From NCBI RefSeq assembly GCF_001949145.1, contig NW_019091375.1:515081-579080 (forward strand): a stretch of 64,000 nt of DNA, in the 5' to 3' direction. The notes beneath the pieces were generated by a model. It made no database searches, was not told the origin of the DNA, and saw nothing but the letters and a program-made list of their open reading frames with translations. The position numbers and the translations under genes were made by a program. This DNA comes from Acanthaster planci. Its lineage: Eukaryota; Echinodermata; Asteroidea; Valvatida; Acanthasteridae. This document shows positions 25,001 to 37,500 of this stretch, one piece after another (position 1 is the first letter of the stretch; the number at the start of each line of letters is the position of its first letter).

Positions 25001-28000
25001 TTTATTTTATCAATACACCGCTGTTCCTAGTTTCCCAAAGTTCTGCATCAGCCAGTTCAGAGTTCATAGAGAAGAAAGACATTTTTCCTGATTTCCCTCC
25101 GATCAATCCCCTGCAGTTCTCAAGTGGCTGTCCAGTTTCAATAATTGTATAACGTAAAGAAGATAAAATGCTAGATTTGTTTGAATTGTCTGCTTACAAT
25201 CATCCAGTGGATTTTCCTGCTTAGCTAAAGAACCTGCCTTTTTACAACTTCTGCACTGGAAACATTGTCAGATAAGTGAGTCTTTGTCCATCAGGAGTTT
25301 TTATCTCTGTAAGCAGAATTTGGCAAGAGATAAGTATTAGTTTTTGTCAACAGTTTACATACATTTTGCCTGCAGATATTTAATTTAAAGTTTTAGGACT
25401 TTGTCCATCTTTCCCAGGCAACACTTCCTCTGTTACAGTGATGATCAATCGGGAAATCTACTGTACTTTTAAGAGAGAGTGTGCTGACAGATACATAGAG
25501 AAACAAAAGTTACCAAGAATTGCCAACATCTCAGAAATTTTTCAAGGTGTATTTGAACATTCAACAACTATAACTAATTTGATCTTGTCCAACCCTAGAT
25601 GTGAGTTGTTGGGGTGAACTCACTAATATTGTCTTCATTTAGAAATGATAAGAAGATTGCCGGGGCGACTACCGAAGCAGAGACCAAGAAAGCTACAACT
25701 CGCCTGCTCCGCACCATCGTGGTACTGACACAAAGCTTGAAATCTCTGCCCGATGATGTCATCATGACCATGAAACTTCTCTATTATGACGACGGTAAAG
25801 TCTGACAGTTTTTGGATATTTACATTTTCCATATCAAGGGTAATATACATGTTGGTGGATTGAGCACTGCTTCATGACATAAACAAATCTGCCTGTAGTC
25901 TTAACCACCTGTCAACAATATTATTTTGGGCCAGAATTTTCAGAAAAGGGAAGAGAAAGTGTCCAGCTTTTATATAAAGCCAAATGTTCAAAATAGTGAT
26001 CTTCCGGTGTATATATACAGAAAACCGGATCACGTCTACACACCCTCCAGCACAAAGTGATTGAAGTCTAATTCTAGTTTTGTTGGTCGACTTTCAAATG
26101 AACTGTGCATCCCACACACGTTCAGTGGAGTTACTCAATTAATATCTGTCAACGATTCGTTCATTCAATTTTGTCTGGTGTTTCATTCTTGTCTATCAAC
26201 AGTCACCCCAGCCGACTACGAGCCTCCTGGCTTCCAACCGGCAGAGACTGATTCTTTCCACTTTGAAGAAGAGCCCATGAACATCAGAGTGGGAGACGTG
26301 TCCACTGTGAGTGCCATTTTTTTATCAAATCACCCAAGTCATATCATGTGTAAATCGGTGGGCACCGTCAACTTTTTTCACCAATTAATTGTTCATTTTG
26401 TCAGGATTCCAAATTGGGCGATTCATTAATAGTCAACCAAATCATCTAAACTTACCAAAAGCTATGGCCTTGAGACTCAGTTTTGTGGATCCAATTGCAA
26501 ATGTAGTTTTCTTATTTGAAATGCAAACCCAGGGAGCTTAATAGACACATTGGGCATATAATGATCAGAGCAACCGTCACTATTTGTCAAGAAATTCCTC
26601 CAGACAAAAAGCTTCAGTCATACCCTTCTGTACAGTTGTCAAAATACCAATAAATCCACACCAAATTAAATCTTAACTACTTTTTTGTTACTCTTTTCGT
26701 TTGCCTTCTCGTTTCAACCTTTACTGACGTGTCTACTGGGGATAATAACGACCTCATTAACAGTCATTTCACACGTAAGTTGTCTTTTCAGAACTTTCTA
26801 TCCTGGAACTGGCTTGTGGGTTGATTATTTTGTAAATTAGGGGTGCCATTTTTTTTGGTGTCCCTGTCACACCTGACGTATGATTTAGTAAGTTCGGAAT
26901 GTTGCTCCTAGTTCTAAGAATGATGTATTAATGCAAATTACCTATCGAACAAATAGAAGTAATTTGAAATCAATTTAAGTGATATTTCCATGTAAAATTA
27001 CTCAAGTCTGGTGTAACAGGGACACAAAAATGTCACACTTTTGGACCCCACATTTATCACATGACCCTTGTGTATCTATTTATAATAATATATTGTGTCT
27101 GTATATTTTTAATCATCAGCCAAGTTATTTAGCCCTGGACACTGTTTAGGTAATGTCACTCAATCTTTGCTTCAGTTTGTTTTCTGGTTATGTAACCCTC
27201 CAGCGTGAAACTCCGCATCAAGACGGATCGCAAGCAGTTTGAGTTAAGGGAGGACAATGAAAAGGATGAAGAGGATGTGGTTGCCATGGAGACAGACAAG
27301 CAAGATGTGGTCAGCAATTCAGCCCTTGATGGGGAGGACACCGACGAGGTAGGAATAAAGAAAGTAGAGCAGGTGTCATTGACTGCCTGACCCTGGTGCT
27401 ATCTTAACTGCGCTCTCATTGGTCCGTGTTTGTGCTTACTTTTGAACCCAACCAATGGGATGTAAGTTTAAAAATATGTGGCACAATGCAACCATGGAAA
27501 CTCTCAGAAGATGGGGAGCATTGTTTCCTCTCTTGGTATGTTGTATGTTGCAGCACACTTGTGGCATTGAGGCTGTATTTTCAGCGGAATGCGCACATCC
27601 ACACATTACATCCCAGGCATGTATTGACCTAGCTTGAACGTGATGCATTTATTCAACATTTCTCACAGGAGCCAACAGCGAAACCAGCGGACACAAATCC
27701 CCAACAAGACAGTGACGATGAGGAGGAATCCCTAACGCAAAGGAAAACATCAAAGAGCAGTCAAGCTGCAGAACTAGCTAAGTGTGATGTTCCCATCAGC
27801 AGCCCCCACAGACCCGGTAAATATGGAGTTTCGCTTGTGGATGGCTGTAGATTTCTAGGAAGAAGTATAACTGGTGTTTGATAATCAGTTTCTTTGCTTT
27901 GTATGTAGAAAACTTGCTTCTGTTCACTTTCTTGTGACTTATTTCAGGAATGTAGAGGCTGCAAATTGTTTGTTGTGTTCTGGAACCCCTTCAGATCTAG

Positions 28001-31000
28001 TTTTCTTGTATATACTTCTGAGGAAAATTTTAAATATGGTCTTTTTAGAAAATCCATCACTTGGCAACATGATTTTAAATTAATATTAGGTCCATTCAAT
28101 TCCAAGATCTAGACCTTTTGCTCCGACAAATGTGAATGTATGACAGATGTCAGTATCATTTTAATTTGCCCATCTGGAAATATATTCATCTTTTGCAAAT
28201 CTACCACACAGATACTTTTTGTGACTGTATTTATGTTTGCGCTCATGCCAAGAAGGGATATAGTCCTTTTTCTTAAAGAAGTAATAAAGCTTTGGACCTT
28301 CGGTCACCTGACATTTCCTGAGTGAAGGCATAATTCTGTTTTACCCACACCAAGACAAAGTTGACGAGGCCTCGACTCCTGCCTCGTCTTCCTCGTCCAA
28401 TATGCCATTCATGAATGAGGAGCAAGAGGAGAACGTCGTCCGCTGCCCCTGCGGATGCAACGAGGTAAGACAAATCGGTCCGCCTCTCACAAATTCTTTT
28501 TTTCTGCATGGACGTGATGCAAACACTTCTATAGGGCTAACTGGACATACAAGACGAAATGTCAACACACTGCGTACATCAGTGTGCAAAAGTGGTACCA
28601 AATGAACTCATCAAATTTTCAACTGAATGTGTACAAAACAGTACTTTGCATCTTGGGACTCTGGGTGAGACAAACACGCATGACCTTTGACATACCATTA
28701 AAACTGTGCATTTGCCCTCGACTGATTCGTTTGGAAGCGTATGTGCTGGATCTGTGTGTGATGAGACATTTCGGTTAAAATTGGAATTTATTTTTAGCGG
28801 CACCTTGCGTTTATTGTTGAGGTCAGTGTTTCGTTTTCAAATTCTCTCCAACATGAGTTTTTGATTCACCCTACCAAGACGCTGCAAACTCAACATCAAA
28901 ACAAAGACAGCAAAGTTAAAAAAACAATTCATCGTGGCATTCACTTGCATCTAAGATTTTCTGGTCATTTAACACTGGAAAGCTCTGTGGCTCCGCGTTT
29001 ATAAACTTCTGCACTTGCAGACAGGAGATTGTGGCTTCAACCCTCATCCACTTAATTTTTTTTTCCAAGTCTTGCTAGATTTGTCTTGCTTGTTTCTTCC
29101 AAGGACGATGGTTTGATGATTCGATGTGAGGAGTGTAAACAGTGGCAGCATGCCGTCTGCTTCGCCATCATATCTGAAGATCAGGCTCCTGAGAAACACA
29201 TCTGTGACCAGTGTGTCAAGGTACGCGATACCGTGATAACTACAAAGTAGATAATTGCATTAGAAAGGCTCTGCTGGGAGTGAAATGTGACGTCCCCCAC
29301 ACTTGCGGAATTCATTAAACTCGTACTCACATTAACTGAAGTACTTACATGCATTATAGTCTAATTTCAGTTCCTGTTTGCACATTCATAGTTCTGGTGA
29401 CAAAGTATTGTTACCCGTGCTCATGGCAAAATACTTGAGCAAAAATGCTTGTGTTCAAACTTAACGCATAAAACATACTGGACGTTTTCACTGGAGCTGT
29501 ATCTTTTTCTGTAATTTTGTTGTGAGGTCTTTTTGCTTTTAAGGTTCTGCTAGGATCAAAACCAAGGGCCCTCAAACAGTTTTGGCTTCAGGAAAGCAAA
29601 TATATTTATAAGCTGTTCATATCCTGATGAAAATGTGGGCATTATTAGTGGAAAAATGTTGATCGTTTTTCTTGATTTGCGTGTGTAAGATTCTTAAGAG
29701 TGGGCATTGGGGGCGTTCAGCTTTGGCTGGGTCACCAATACAGTCAGTACTTTCAAGAAATGGAAAACATATAAAAACTGTTTGCTAGCGGGCAACGTTG
29801 ACCCAGAACTATTGACAGCAAAAGCAGGCAAGGGTTAAGCAAGCATGGATGCATGCAATACAGAACGGGGGATGGTTTCAGCAGGTGGCTTGATAGACAG
29901 ATAGGGCTGGGTTCAGAATTTAGTGGGAGGTCAGCCTTCGAGTTTTGCATCTCTGACAGATTACCCCTCGCCACCTCAAGCCCACGGACCCTCACCTGAC
30001 CGGACTCGCTCCCGTGGTGCTGCAGGCCACGTGTCTCTGGCGTCGTGCCCTGCTTGCCGCTACTGAGACCAACCGCATCCTGGTGCCCAGTTTCTCCCGC
30101 CGGCTGGGCGTGGAGATGACCGTGGCTCATGGACTGGTCAATCGCCTGGAGAAGGAAGGTTACTGCCAGAACGCCAGCAAGGGAAAGAGGTGAGTACACT
30201 CCGGCTTGATCGTTTATCTTGTGAAAGGTATTATACATCTTGAATGATTTGATTTGAGTGGCAATGCCTTAGGGTTAGGGACCAGTTTTATTGGCCACGT
30301 CCAAATTTTGTGTAGGGTTAGCTTAACGGCGTGGCTAGCCATGTCTTAATCTTCTCTGGGGTCATATTTAGCTTGAACCGTTTTTTGGTTTTATTTATAT
30401 CTGATCATCCAACAGCGCATTCAGCGCCAAGTACAGGATGATAGTGAGTGAAGAGGACAGTGAAGAAATATTCAGTTTAAAACGTGGGAAGAACACTCTG
30501 GATGAATGTTTCGGGGAAAATTAACCCACAGACTTGCATTGGGTTAGGTTTACAGTTTAACCATGCCTGAATCTTGTGGGTTAACCCTATAACCAGTATG
30601 AATCCAACAAGCAATATGCATCATTTCAGTGGTCCCTAATATAAGCGGTTAGCTAGGATTGATTAGGTTTAGTTATAGGGTTAGGTGTGGCCAGTGTTCG
30701 TAACAGACCAAATGAAACGAGAAAACTAGGAAAATTGTACACTTACTAATTGCTTCCACTTGGGGTGGATATTTAGCCAAATCATTCATGTTTGCCCCAA
30801 CACCTGACACCAATTAACATACGTGTACATTACTTCATTAGTCTTCTTGGAATGTTCTTCAGTAACTCATAAAACTCCCTGCAAGTCAGAAATCTTTTGA
30901 GTATCAGTGGCTATAATGATTAAGATAATTAAGATAACGGTTATTGCCCGGAATGCATGCAGACTGGGCAAAGTCGTAAACAAGGAGAAACTGCAAAAGG

Positions 31001-32489
31001 AGGGACTCAAGAAATACTTTGAGAGGAAGACGAGCAACGATGTCCCTACCAAGAAGTCAGACGAAGCCAAGCCTAGCTCGGAAATGCCGAGAAATCAGAA
31101 AGCTGCCTCTCAGAAAGGGAAACGAAAAGTCACTCAGGTTAGGAAATTCAGTGCTAAATGTATCAACTGATATTAAGTGAAAGTCTCTCGGGCAATCTAA
31201 ATAGTAGTTCCATTCGTCAAAAGCATTGTAGGAAATTTATTTCAAGACTAAGTTGATAGTTTGAATGAATGTTACAGGGCTAATTTCAGGCCCGTTCTTG
31301 TATAGGTCAAAGCAAATGAGAACAGTGTGGAACTGTTTGGGCAAAATTTGCAAACGCAAAACACATAACTCTGGGGGAAATTTCACCACTGTTGGCCGTG
31401 ACATCAACTTTTTGCTCCTGCAAGGCATGAATGGCAACTTCTGACGCACGGTCTGTGGGTAATTAAGTTTGTCACTGTCGTGTCACAGGCTGGCAAGCTA
31501 GCAGTGTGATCTGTTGGCTTGACAGTGAGCAATTGTCATCCGCTCACAGGTATGACAAGCTGGCAAAGTGTGGCATACAACAGTGACCAGTTGTCATTAT
31601 CACTCACAGGTTGACAAGCTGGCTGAGCAGACTGCCGAGCTGACAATGACGAGCCGTCTCCGTCCCCGCCAAACCTCTCATCAAGACTTCCCTCCAAAAC
31701 CTTCATCTTCCCAACGAGCTGCAACCTCATCCACTCCAAAATCGTCCTCCTCCCAGCAGAGTAAGAAGAGAGACGTAGGGAAGGGCAAAGTGTCACACAA
31801 ACGAGCAGTTCCTCTTAACGATGATGTAAGACCGATTTTCCATTTTTTTTGCCACTCAGACCTGCCAACATGCCATACCCCTTCCTGAGGTCAGGCATTA
31901 CCACACAGTAGATTAAAATTTTGAAGAAACTGAAGGCTCCTTTCAATACCTTTTAATGTATTGTGTGCTAATGTCTGAGCTCAGGAAGAAGGTTGGCAGG
32001 TGTGGCCACAGTGCATGTATGTTTTCTTGTTAGGAGTTGCCTCGCAGCCTGACACAGACAGAACAGACAGAAAAACTCACCAAAAAAGCTTATCTAGAGA
32101 CCCCTTGAGCAGGCCCTGGGACCCCTGGCTGTGACTCGCGAGACTTCGGTCGCTTCGCTCTCTCTGTTCGCCATAACTAAATTGTCCTGCACTAAAATAT
32201 GGCTGGTTTCAACAATGCTGAAGATGTCCTCCCAACATTTCTGGGGTCATGGTGACTTTCACACACCTGAGGTTGACAAATAATTGCTGCTTGTAGTACA
32301 GCCAGGATCGAAGATCCGAAGGATTTGAATTTTTTTTGCTGGATTAATGTGGTCCAGATTTCCTTTTTTTCTTGACAGAGGTACGACTTTGAGCTGTCTT
32401 CCAGCCAGGATCCAGACCACCAGGAGCTGGGTGCATCAGGCCGTAAACGACATAAATCCAGCATAGTTACTCGTACAGTCGTGGTTTGA
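22062..32489 (+). CDS. HORMAD1: Meiotic HORMA-domain protein with PHD finger and winged helix
   Basis: Seventeen coding exons: 22062-22103, 23062-23206, 23788-23888, 24237-24257, 24602-24628, 24920-24981, 25643-25794, 26203-26306, 26764-26774, 27204-27348, 27669-27816, 28355-28464, 29104-29220, 29960-30189, 30963-31137, 31610-31825, 32379-32489. All phases join; 638 aa. The HORMA domain (about 20-235) matches HORMAD1/2: [55 protein letters not shown]. Then an acidic linker, a PHD finger (C350, C352, C364, C367, H372, C375, C390, C393) and a winged-helix segment (about 396-472) with [20 protein letters not shown]. The C-terminus keeps [13 protein letters not shown] and YDFELSSSQ, as in HORMAD1, ending in a basic closure-motif-like tail. 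Such proteins assemble on meiotic chromosome axes and promote double-strand breaks. Vertebrate HORMADs lack the PHD and winged helix, so this may be the single HORMAD1/2 ancestor type; the symbol marks family only. Confidence 0.93.
23430..23700. repeat. Diverged copy of the tRNA-bearing 297-bp unit
   Basis: From GAGCTATCCAGCCC through TTGTCAATATCTTTT, CCATAGCCAGGGATCA and GGGATCACTCGGAG to GAAATTGAC it follows the unit at 11756-12066 in the same order. The tRNA part is cut short and lacks part of the D arm. It lies in HORMAD intron 2. Confidence 0.75.
30386..30500 (-). mobile_element. 5'-truncated SINE (same family as 40973-41220)
   Basis: Contains ATATCTGATCATCCAACAGC then GCATTCAGCGCCAAGTACAG, nearly identical to the full copy in THYN1. 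Only the 3' part of the element (on the - strand) is present, as expected for truncated retroposition. It lies in HORMAD intron 14. Confidence 0.75.
31495..31625 (+). repeat. Degenerate tandem duplication over a splice acceptor
   Basis: CAGTGAGCAATTGTCATC..CTCACAGGTATGACAAGCTGGC at about 31526-31567 is repeated as CAGTGACCAGTTGTCATT..CTCACAGGTTGACAAGCTGGC at 31581-31622, which contains the real acceptor of HORMAD exon 16. A weaker third copy starts near 31487. The upstream acceptor would lead straight into TGA. Confidence 0.8.
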
Positions 32490-33390
32490 GGTAAGAAGCT
32501 GGCAAATGCACCTGGAAAAGAACTCAGAGCTGTTCAGAAATAAGACTCGTAAAACAACCAAACTGAGAAGTTTTAGGGCAGGTTGCCCCCTTGTTAAATT
32601 ATAATGAAAAGTATCAAGTGGAATATACTGTTGACAGTTATTTTCCCTTTGCTAAAATTTTCCTTTCCTTATATTAAAGTATTGTACTTCTGATATGTTA
32701 AGTGTACGTCATGACAGAAAACACTAAAACTCTACGTCAAAGCTGATACATGTAAATGAAAGTTGAATTTATTCCATTTCGTAAGACTTTTTATCATTGT
32801 GTACAGGGGATTTTAGAATTTGTTGAAATTTCATCAGGTTGAATTCGTTGAAAATTGGTTGAAGCAGATTTTAAGAATTATTTCTGAAATATCGATGTTC
32901 AGATTTTTATTTGACTTTAGTGCCAACTGGCTGTTGGTCCGATGTTGTGAGCCCGTTATGAAGAATCATTTGCATCTTAAGTTCTGTCAATGAATGTGTA
33001 AAGCGAGAAAAACGTGCTGCAGTTTGTTCAACAGAGAAATGTGTATTGTTTTGCCGAAGTTCATTTTTTTCCATTTTTTGTAAGCTTAATGCAAATGCAA
33101 TTCCATTCTTTCTAATGACAGGAAAAAAAATCCTCACAAATGCCGTTTTAAAATTTAAAAATATACGTAACTAAAGTAATATATTGTATATTATAATAAG
33201 TTCCAGGAATGGTTTTTGGGATCTGATTCAAGAACTATTTAAATCTGAATTTGCTATTGAGCAGCATGAGGTGTTTATATTATTAAGTTGTTGGTTGTTG
33301 CTTTTAAAATTTGAATTGTTTAGAAAAATTAGTTTGACTCTCAGCAAGTTGTCAGATCATTTCCCTGGAAGTTTTTTCAAGTGTTTTTCA

Positions 33391-33396
33391 AATAAA
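33391..33396 (+). promoter_or_regulatory. Candidate poly(A) signal of HORMAD
   Basis: AATAAA about 900 bases past the HORMAD stop. Position is the only support. Confidence 0.35.
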
Positions 33397-34281
33397 ATTG
33401 TCCCAAGGAAAAATGGAGTGAGATTTCATTTTGTTTTTAATGTAGCTCCTTTCTTCCCGTTGCCTGTAACATCTTTGTGTGCTTTTTAGACAAGTTTAAA
33501 GCGGAATAAGTGGAATTCAAAACGATTTTTTTTTTTGCAAAATGAAAATATTGGATGATCATTTGGGGAAAATGAAAATATTTTGAGACGACAAACCTGA
33601 CAAGTAGTTTTTATCTACAAATGTTAGTTTATTTCTTCTGACGTAGGAAGTTTCATACACTTTGCACTTCGGTTGGAAGCGTGAAGTTACAACAGGGGAA
33701 ATATATACATACAAGAGTTCTAAAGTTACAATTATGCCTTTTTGGATTGATTGGGAAAAAGAAGTTTTGTTCAAAACGTTGATGTGACGCAAAATTACTT
33801 GTGGAGTAGTGCATTTATCGACATTAAGTTCCTATGCTTAAAATACCGAATAAATGGGAAAAAACATCTGTTTTTCAAAACGTTAGATTTTATGGAAGAA
33901 AACGTTGAATTCATAAAAAAACCACAAACAAATTAAAACTATTATTTAAAATCTGTTTGAAGCAATTTTGTACAATGCCGATGGAACGAATTTAAGTTAA
34001 CTTTTTTACAATAGATACGGATAGAACTGTTTGTACAACAAACCTGGTTTCCATAAATGCAATCTATGGACCAAGTTTGGGGCAATCCGGATTGAGGAAG
34101 TTACGAGGTTGCACCAGTCCATTTTGCTTGTCCCTGCAGAAACAAAAAAGAGAGATGATCTTGTAAAAGAAACACTTGGTCTTACACTCAACGTACTGGT
34201 GAATCCAGAAAACTATGATGGGATGTGAGGATAGAGCAACAGATATGGTTCAGTTACAGGCATATTATCAGATCTCTTGCC

Positions 34282-34425
34282 CTAGGGGGTAGAGGCCATT
34301 TGTGCAATCTGCTTGCGCCAGAGATCTCTATTCTCAGCAGCATGGGAAATTTGCTCAGAGTGTTTGGACAAAACTTCAGTAAATTTATCAAGTATTAACA
34401 TAAGATAAAATGCAAATATTCTTCT
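34282..34425 (-). pseudogene. Possible LINE reverse-transcriptase C-terminal remnant
   Basis: A short open stretch on the - strand reads LDKFTEVLSKHSEQ and then HAAENRDLWRKQIAQMAS, stopping at TAG (34282-34284). The pattern of NRDLWR followed by an alanine/serine-rich end is what I know from the very C-terminus of many non-LTR retrotransposon ORF2 proteins. Nothing upstream of the stop codon near 34425 continues it. It could instead be chance or a remnant of another gene. Confidence 0.35.
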
Positions 34426-34531
34426 TTAACTATCAAACGGTTTCAACAAAAGCGCCCTCACTCCACACTCATGAGTGAGTTAAATAGCGCCCTCGTTAGT
34501 GCATGCACAGATTGTACAGTAAGCCAAACAC

Positions 34532-37500
34532 TCACACATGATACTGCAGGTATGTGAATACACTCTCAGTCTGCTCTTCTGAGATCTCCCCATCGATCTG
34601 GGCCAGGTAGGTATAGAGCTCCTTGAAGAGGTCAAAGGGTATCCGAGCTGCCCCGCCCTCCGGGTCACGGGTCAAGATCTCACAGATGACCTTCATGGCA
34701 CTGGTGATGTTCTGAAAAAGCAAAGCATTGGAAATTAGAAAAAATCCTCACAAATTTCAATCAAAGCAACTGCTGTTTTAAGCACTGGGATCTCTTGTTT
34801 TTGTGCTAATTTGACCATTTGACCATTTTGAAGATTACAAGAAAGATTAGACTTTCAATGCATTTTAGATCCTTTTCCAACTTACTGAAAATAAAATACA
34901 TTCATAAATACCTGGGACAGTTTTTCTATTCCTATTGGCCGAAACGCATCCCATGACCACGTATTAACATTTGATAATGCCCACTGCTGTGCAAAATCAT
35001 GGATACGCGACAGTTTAATTGGGTCTGATTGGTCAGGAGTCTGTGTGCACGCAATGTGCCACACGCATTAAGTTCATTGAAGGGGATTCTATTGGACAAC
35101 TTTCAAAAGGGATATACCATAAAATAGACGGGGGTGTTCAGGAGAATAAACTTAAAGGTTTAGAACAAAATCGTTGGAAATCAATCATCGGTTGTCTTCT
35201 CTTTGCTCTCTGAATAAATATGTATTTATAAATAGGAACAAATATGTACTTGGCCGGCCTTAAACTTACATTTAAGACCTTCCTCAAGAGAACGAATACT
35301 GATGATGCCCTTGCCTGCGGCTCAGGCATTAGCCACATCCACTCTCCCGAGCCAGTCTTAAACGCATGTTCAAGACCAGCCAAGCACATATTTATTCCCT
35401 CAATAAAATATGCCTAAAATTTGACAAAGTTACGTTTAATAGGAAGGTCCGAGATTTACTGATTGTTCTAACTTCTACAAATTTTGTGGTTAATTCAAAT
35501 GAGAAAGTGAACTTTGCTGCAGAAGACCTGTTCTACTACAGATGTTTGGAAATGGACTCAGAGTCCACACAGCCTCACTTCCAAAGTGTGCTGAGGCATT
35601 TTGTGCACATTCAACCGAAAACTGGCGATGCTCATAGTCTTCCATTTGTGTAGGAAAGATTCACTTGAACAACAACGTAATACTATCGCTTTAATCTTCA
35701 TCTTTAATACAAGCAGACTGCATACTGCCCTCGCTTGTCGGAACACAGAGCAGATGCCACCCACCAGGTAACAGCACTCACCCCAGCCAGGGCCGAGCAG
35801 GCCAAAGCAAAGAACTTCAGCCACTCAATGTCGTCTCCGAAGCTGCCCAGCTGAAGCAAGCTGTACAGCCGCTCGTTGGGTAAACAGTTGTCTTTCCACT
35901 TCTGCTCCAAGTCCGACAGCTTCAGTACTTTCTTCGGACCGAGCTTTAAATATTGGCCGGGGGAATAAATTAATATCCCAGATGCAAAGCGAAATTCATA
36001 TTGACTTCTTGAAGTACCCCAGCTGCAATGAATTCACCTGATTCTATCAAACTCTGCGCTTGAATTGTTAAGATGTCTGCACTAGTAGGATAGGATGTCG
36101 TGGGTTCGAATCCCACCTGAGCAAGTTAAGGACTTTTCCGCAACTCTCGAGTCACACCGAGAACAGTGTGAATACACACGTCGGTATAAAGGGGCAAAGC
36201 CTCGTATAACTTCAGCATCCCTGACTCAATGCCAAGTTAATATCACTCAAAAAACTTTCACCCAGATAATATGAAAAGGCTGCCATGTTTTTTTAAAAAG
36301 GATTCTCTACAAACCACATTCTGTATACAATCTACTTCGAGTGGAATAAAAGAGGGCATGTTTTTGGTACTCACCACATAGGAGCGCCATGAGGCGTGCA
36401 AGTATATGCCCGTTTGACGCGGAGCACACTTAGTACGCATAACTCATATTTTCCCGGCATGTATGGTCTTTGCGTACTTTCAGAACACGTGCAACAACCC
36501 ATTTGTAACCACCTGTCTTTCTTTTGCTGATTGGGGGTGCACTTCAGGGTTTGCACAGCTGCCATCTTGCTGGTCAGTGCTTTGTTCCACAGGGTGTGCA
36601 CAAACAAATGACGCTTCCCTCTGGAACAGAGGAACTGCCCTGCAAGATGGCTACCATGCAAAGCCTCTACTGACTTCCTCATAAGGCATTAAATTTAAAA
36701 TCATTGCCAAGGTGAATTGGAGAGGTGTATATTTATCTCAAGACACAACCCTCGTCTTTATCCACATCTGAAAGACTTGCCTGTGGCTAGCGACTCCAGT
36801 TACAATGCATAAACATGTATGTTTCTCCTAGTCACAGCCAATTTCAGTGCTATGTTAATCAAGACGGCTGCCACGCAAGGTTAAGTAATCACGTTAGGTC
36901 TAGAGGTTTTTGCCTGACTTAAACTTTCTTTGGCACAGTGAGGAACAAATGTGGAGATATGCAGCAAAATTTCTAGGCTTGCTTCGACCAATTGTAAATG
37001 ATTTATTGAACCATGGAGCTGATGGTGGTGTGGCATTTCACCAGACTAACCTATGACCTCAGTATGGCACTCTCACCTGTCTGTTGAGAACTGACAAGAT
37101 CCCAGGGGTGAGCCCTGTGTCCGTCTTCTGCGTGGCTATGGGCATCTCCAGCCGTTCTTTTACCGGAGGGGTTTCACCCTTGGCTAGGGCATGGAAGTAC
37201 CTGGAAAATGAAACATCAAACAGCTGTTTAGTACATGTTCACATTTCCTCGAACAGAATTTTAAAAGAGACACTTTAATGTAAAACATTCAGAATAGAAC
37301 CAATTATTTTGTAGTCAATGTTGGTGGTTTTGAAGGTAATAATAACACTTCTAATGATTAAGCAGTGGGCCCCAAAGCAAACTGCACAGGGCTCCGCTGT
37401 GAAGCCGAAAAGTTGGAATCCCACATTGAAAAGTCTTGTTTCCCGGCCTACTTACGCCGATGACCACTGTAACACATCGTTGGGCTGCGTTCGGATGGCC

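Larger units (their letters stand above)
32490..34531. other. HORMAD and ROPN1L tail-to-tail interval
   Basis: AT-rich, no recognised exon apart from a possible retroelement remnant at 34282-34425. An AATAAA at 33391-33396 could end the HORMAD transcript. The expected C-terminal exon of ROPN1L was looked for here on the - strand and not found. Confidence 0.5.

Noticed and set aside
29753-30238. 161-residue open frame on the - strand
   Set aside because: It is the antisense shadow of HORMAD exon 14, which is GC-rich and therefore open in other frames.
33184-33489. 101-residue open frame rich in Phe/Leu
   Set aside because: It sits in T-rich HORMAD 3'UTR-like DNA, contains an AATAAA, and has no family likeness.
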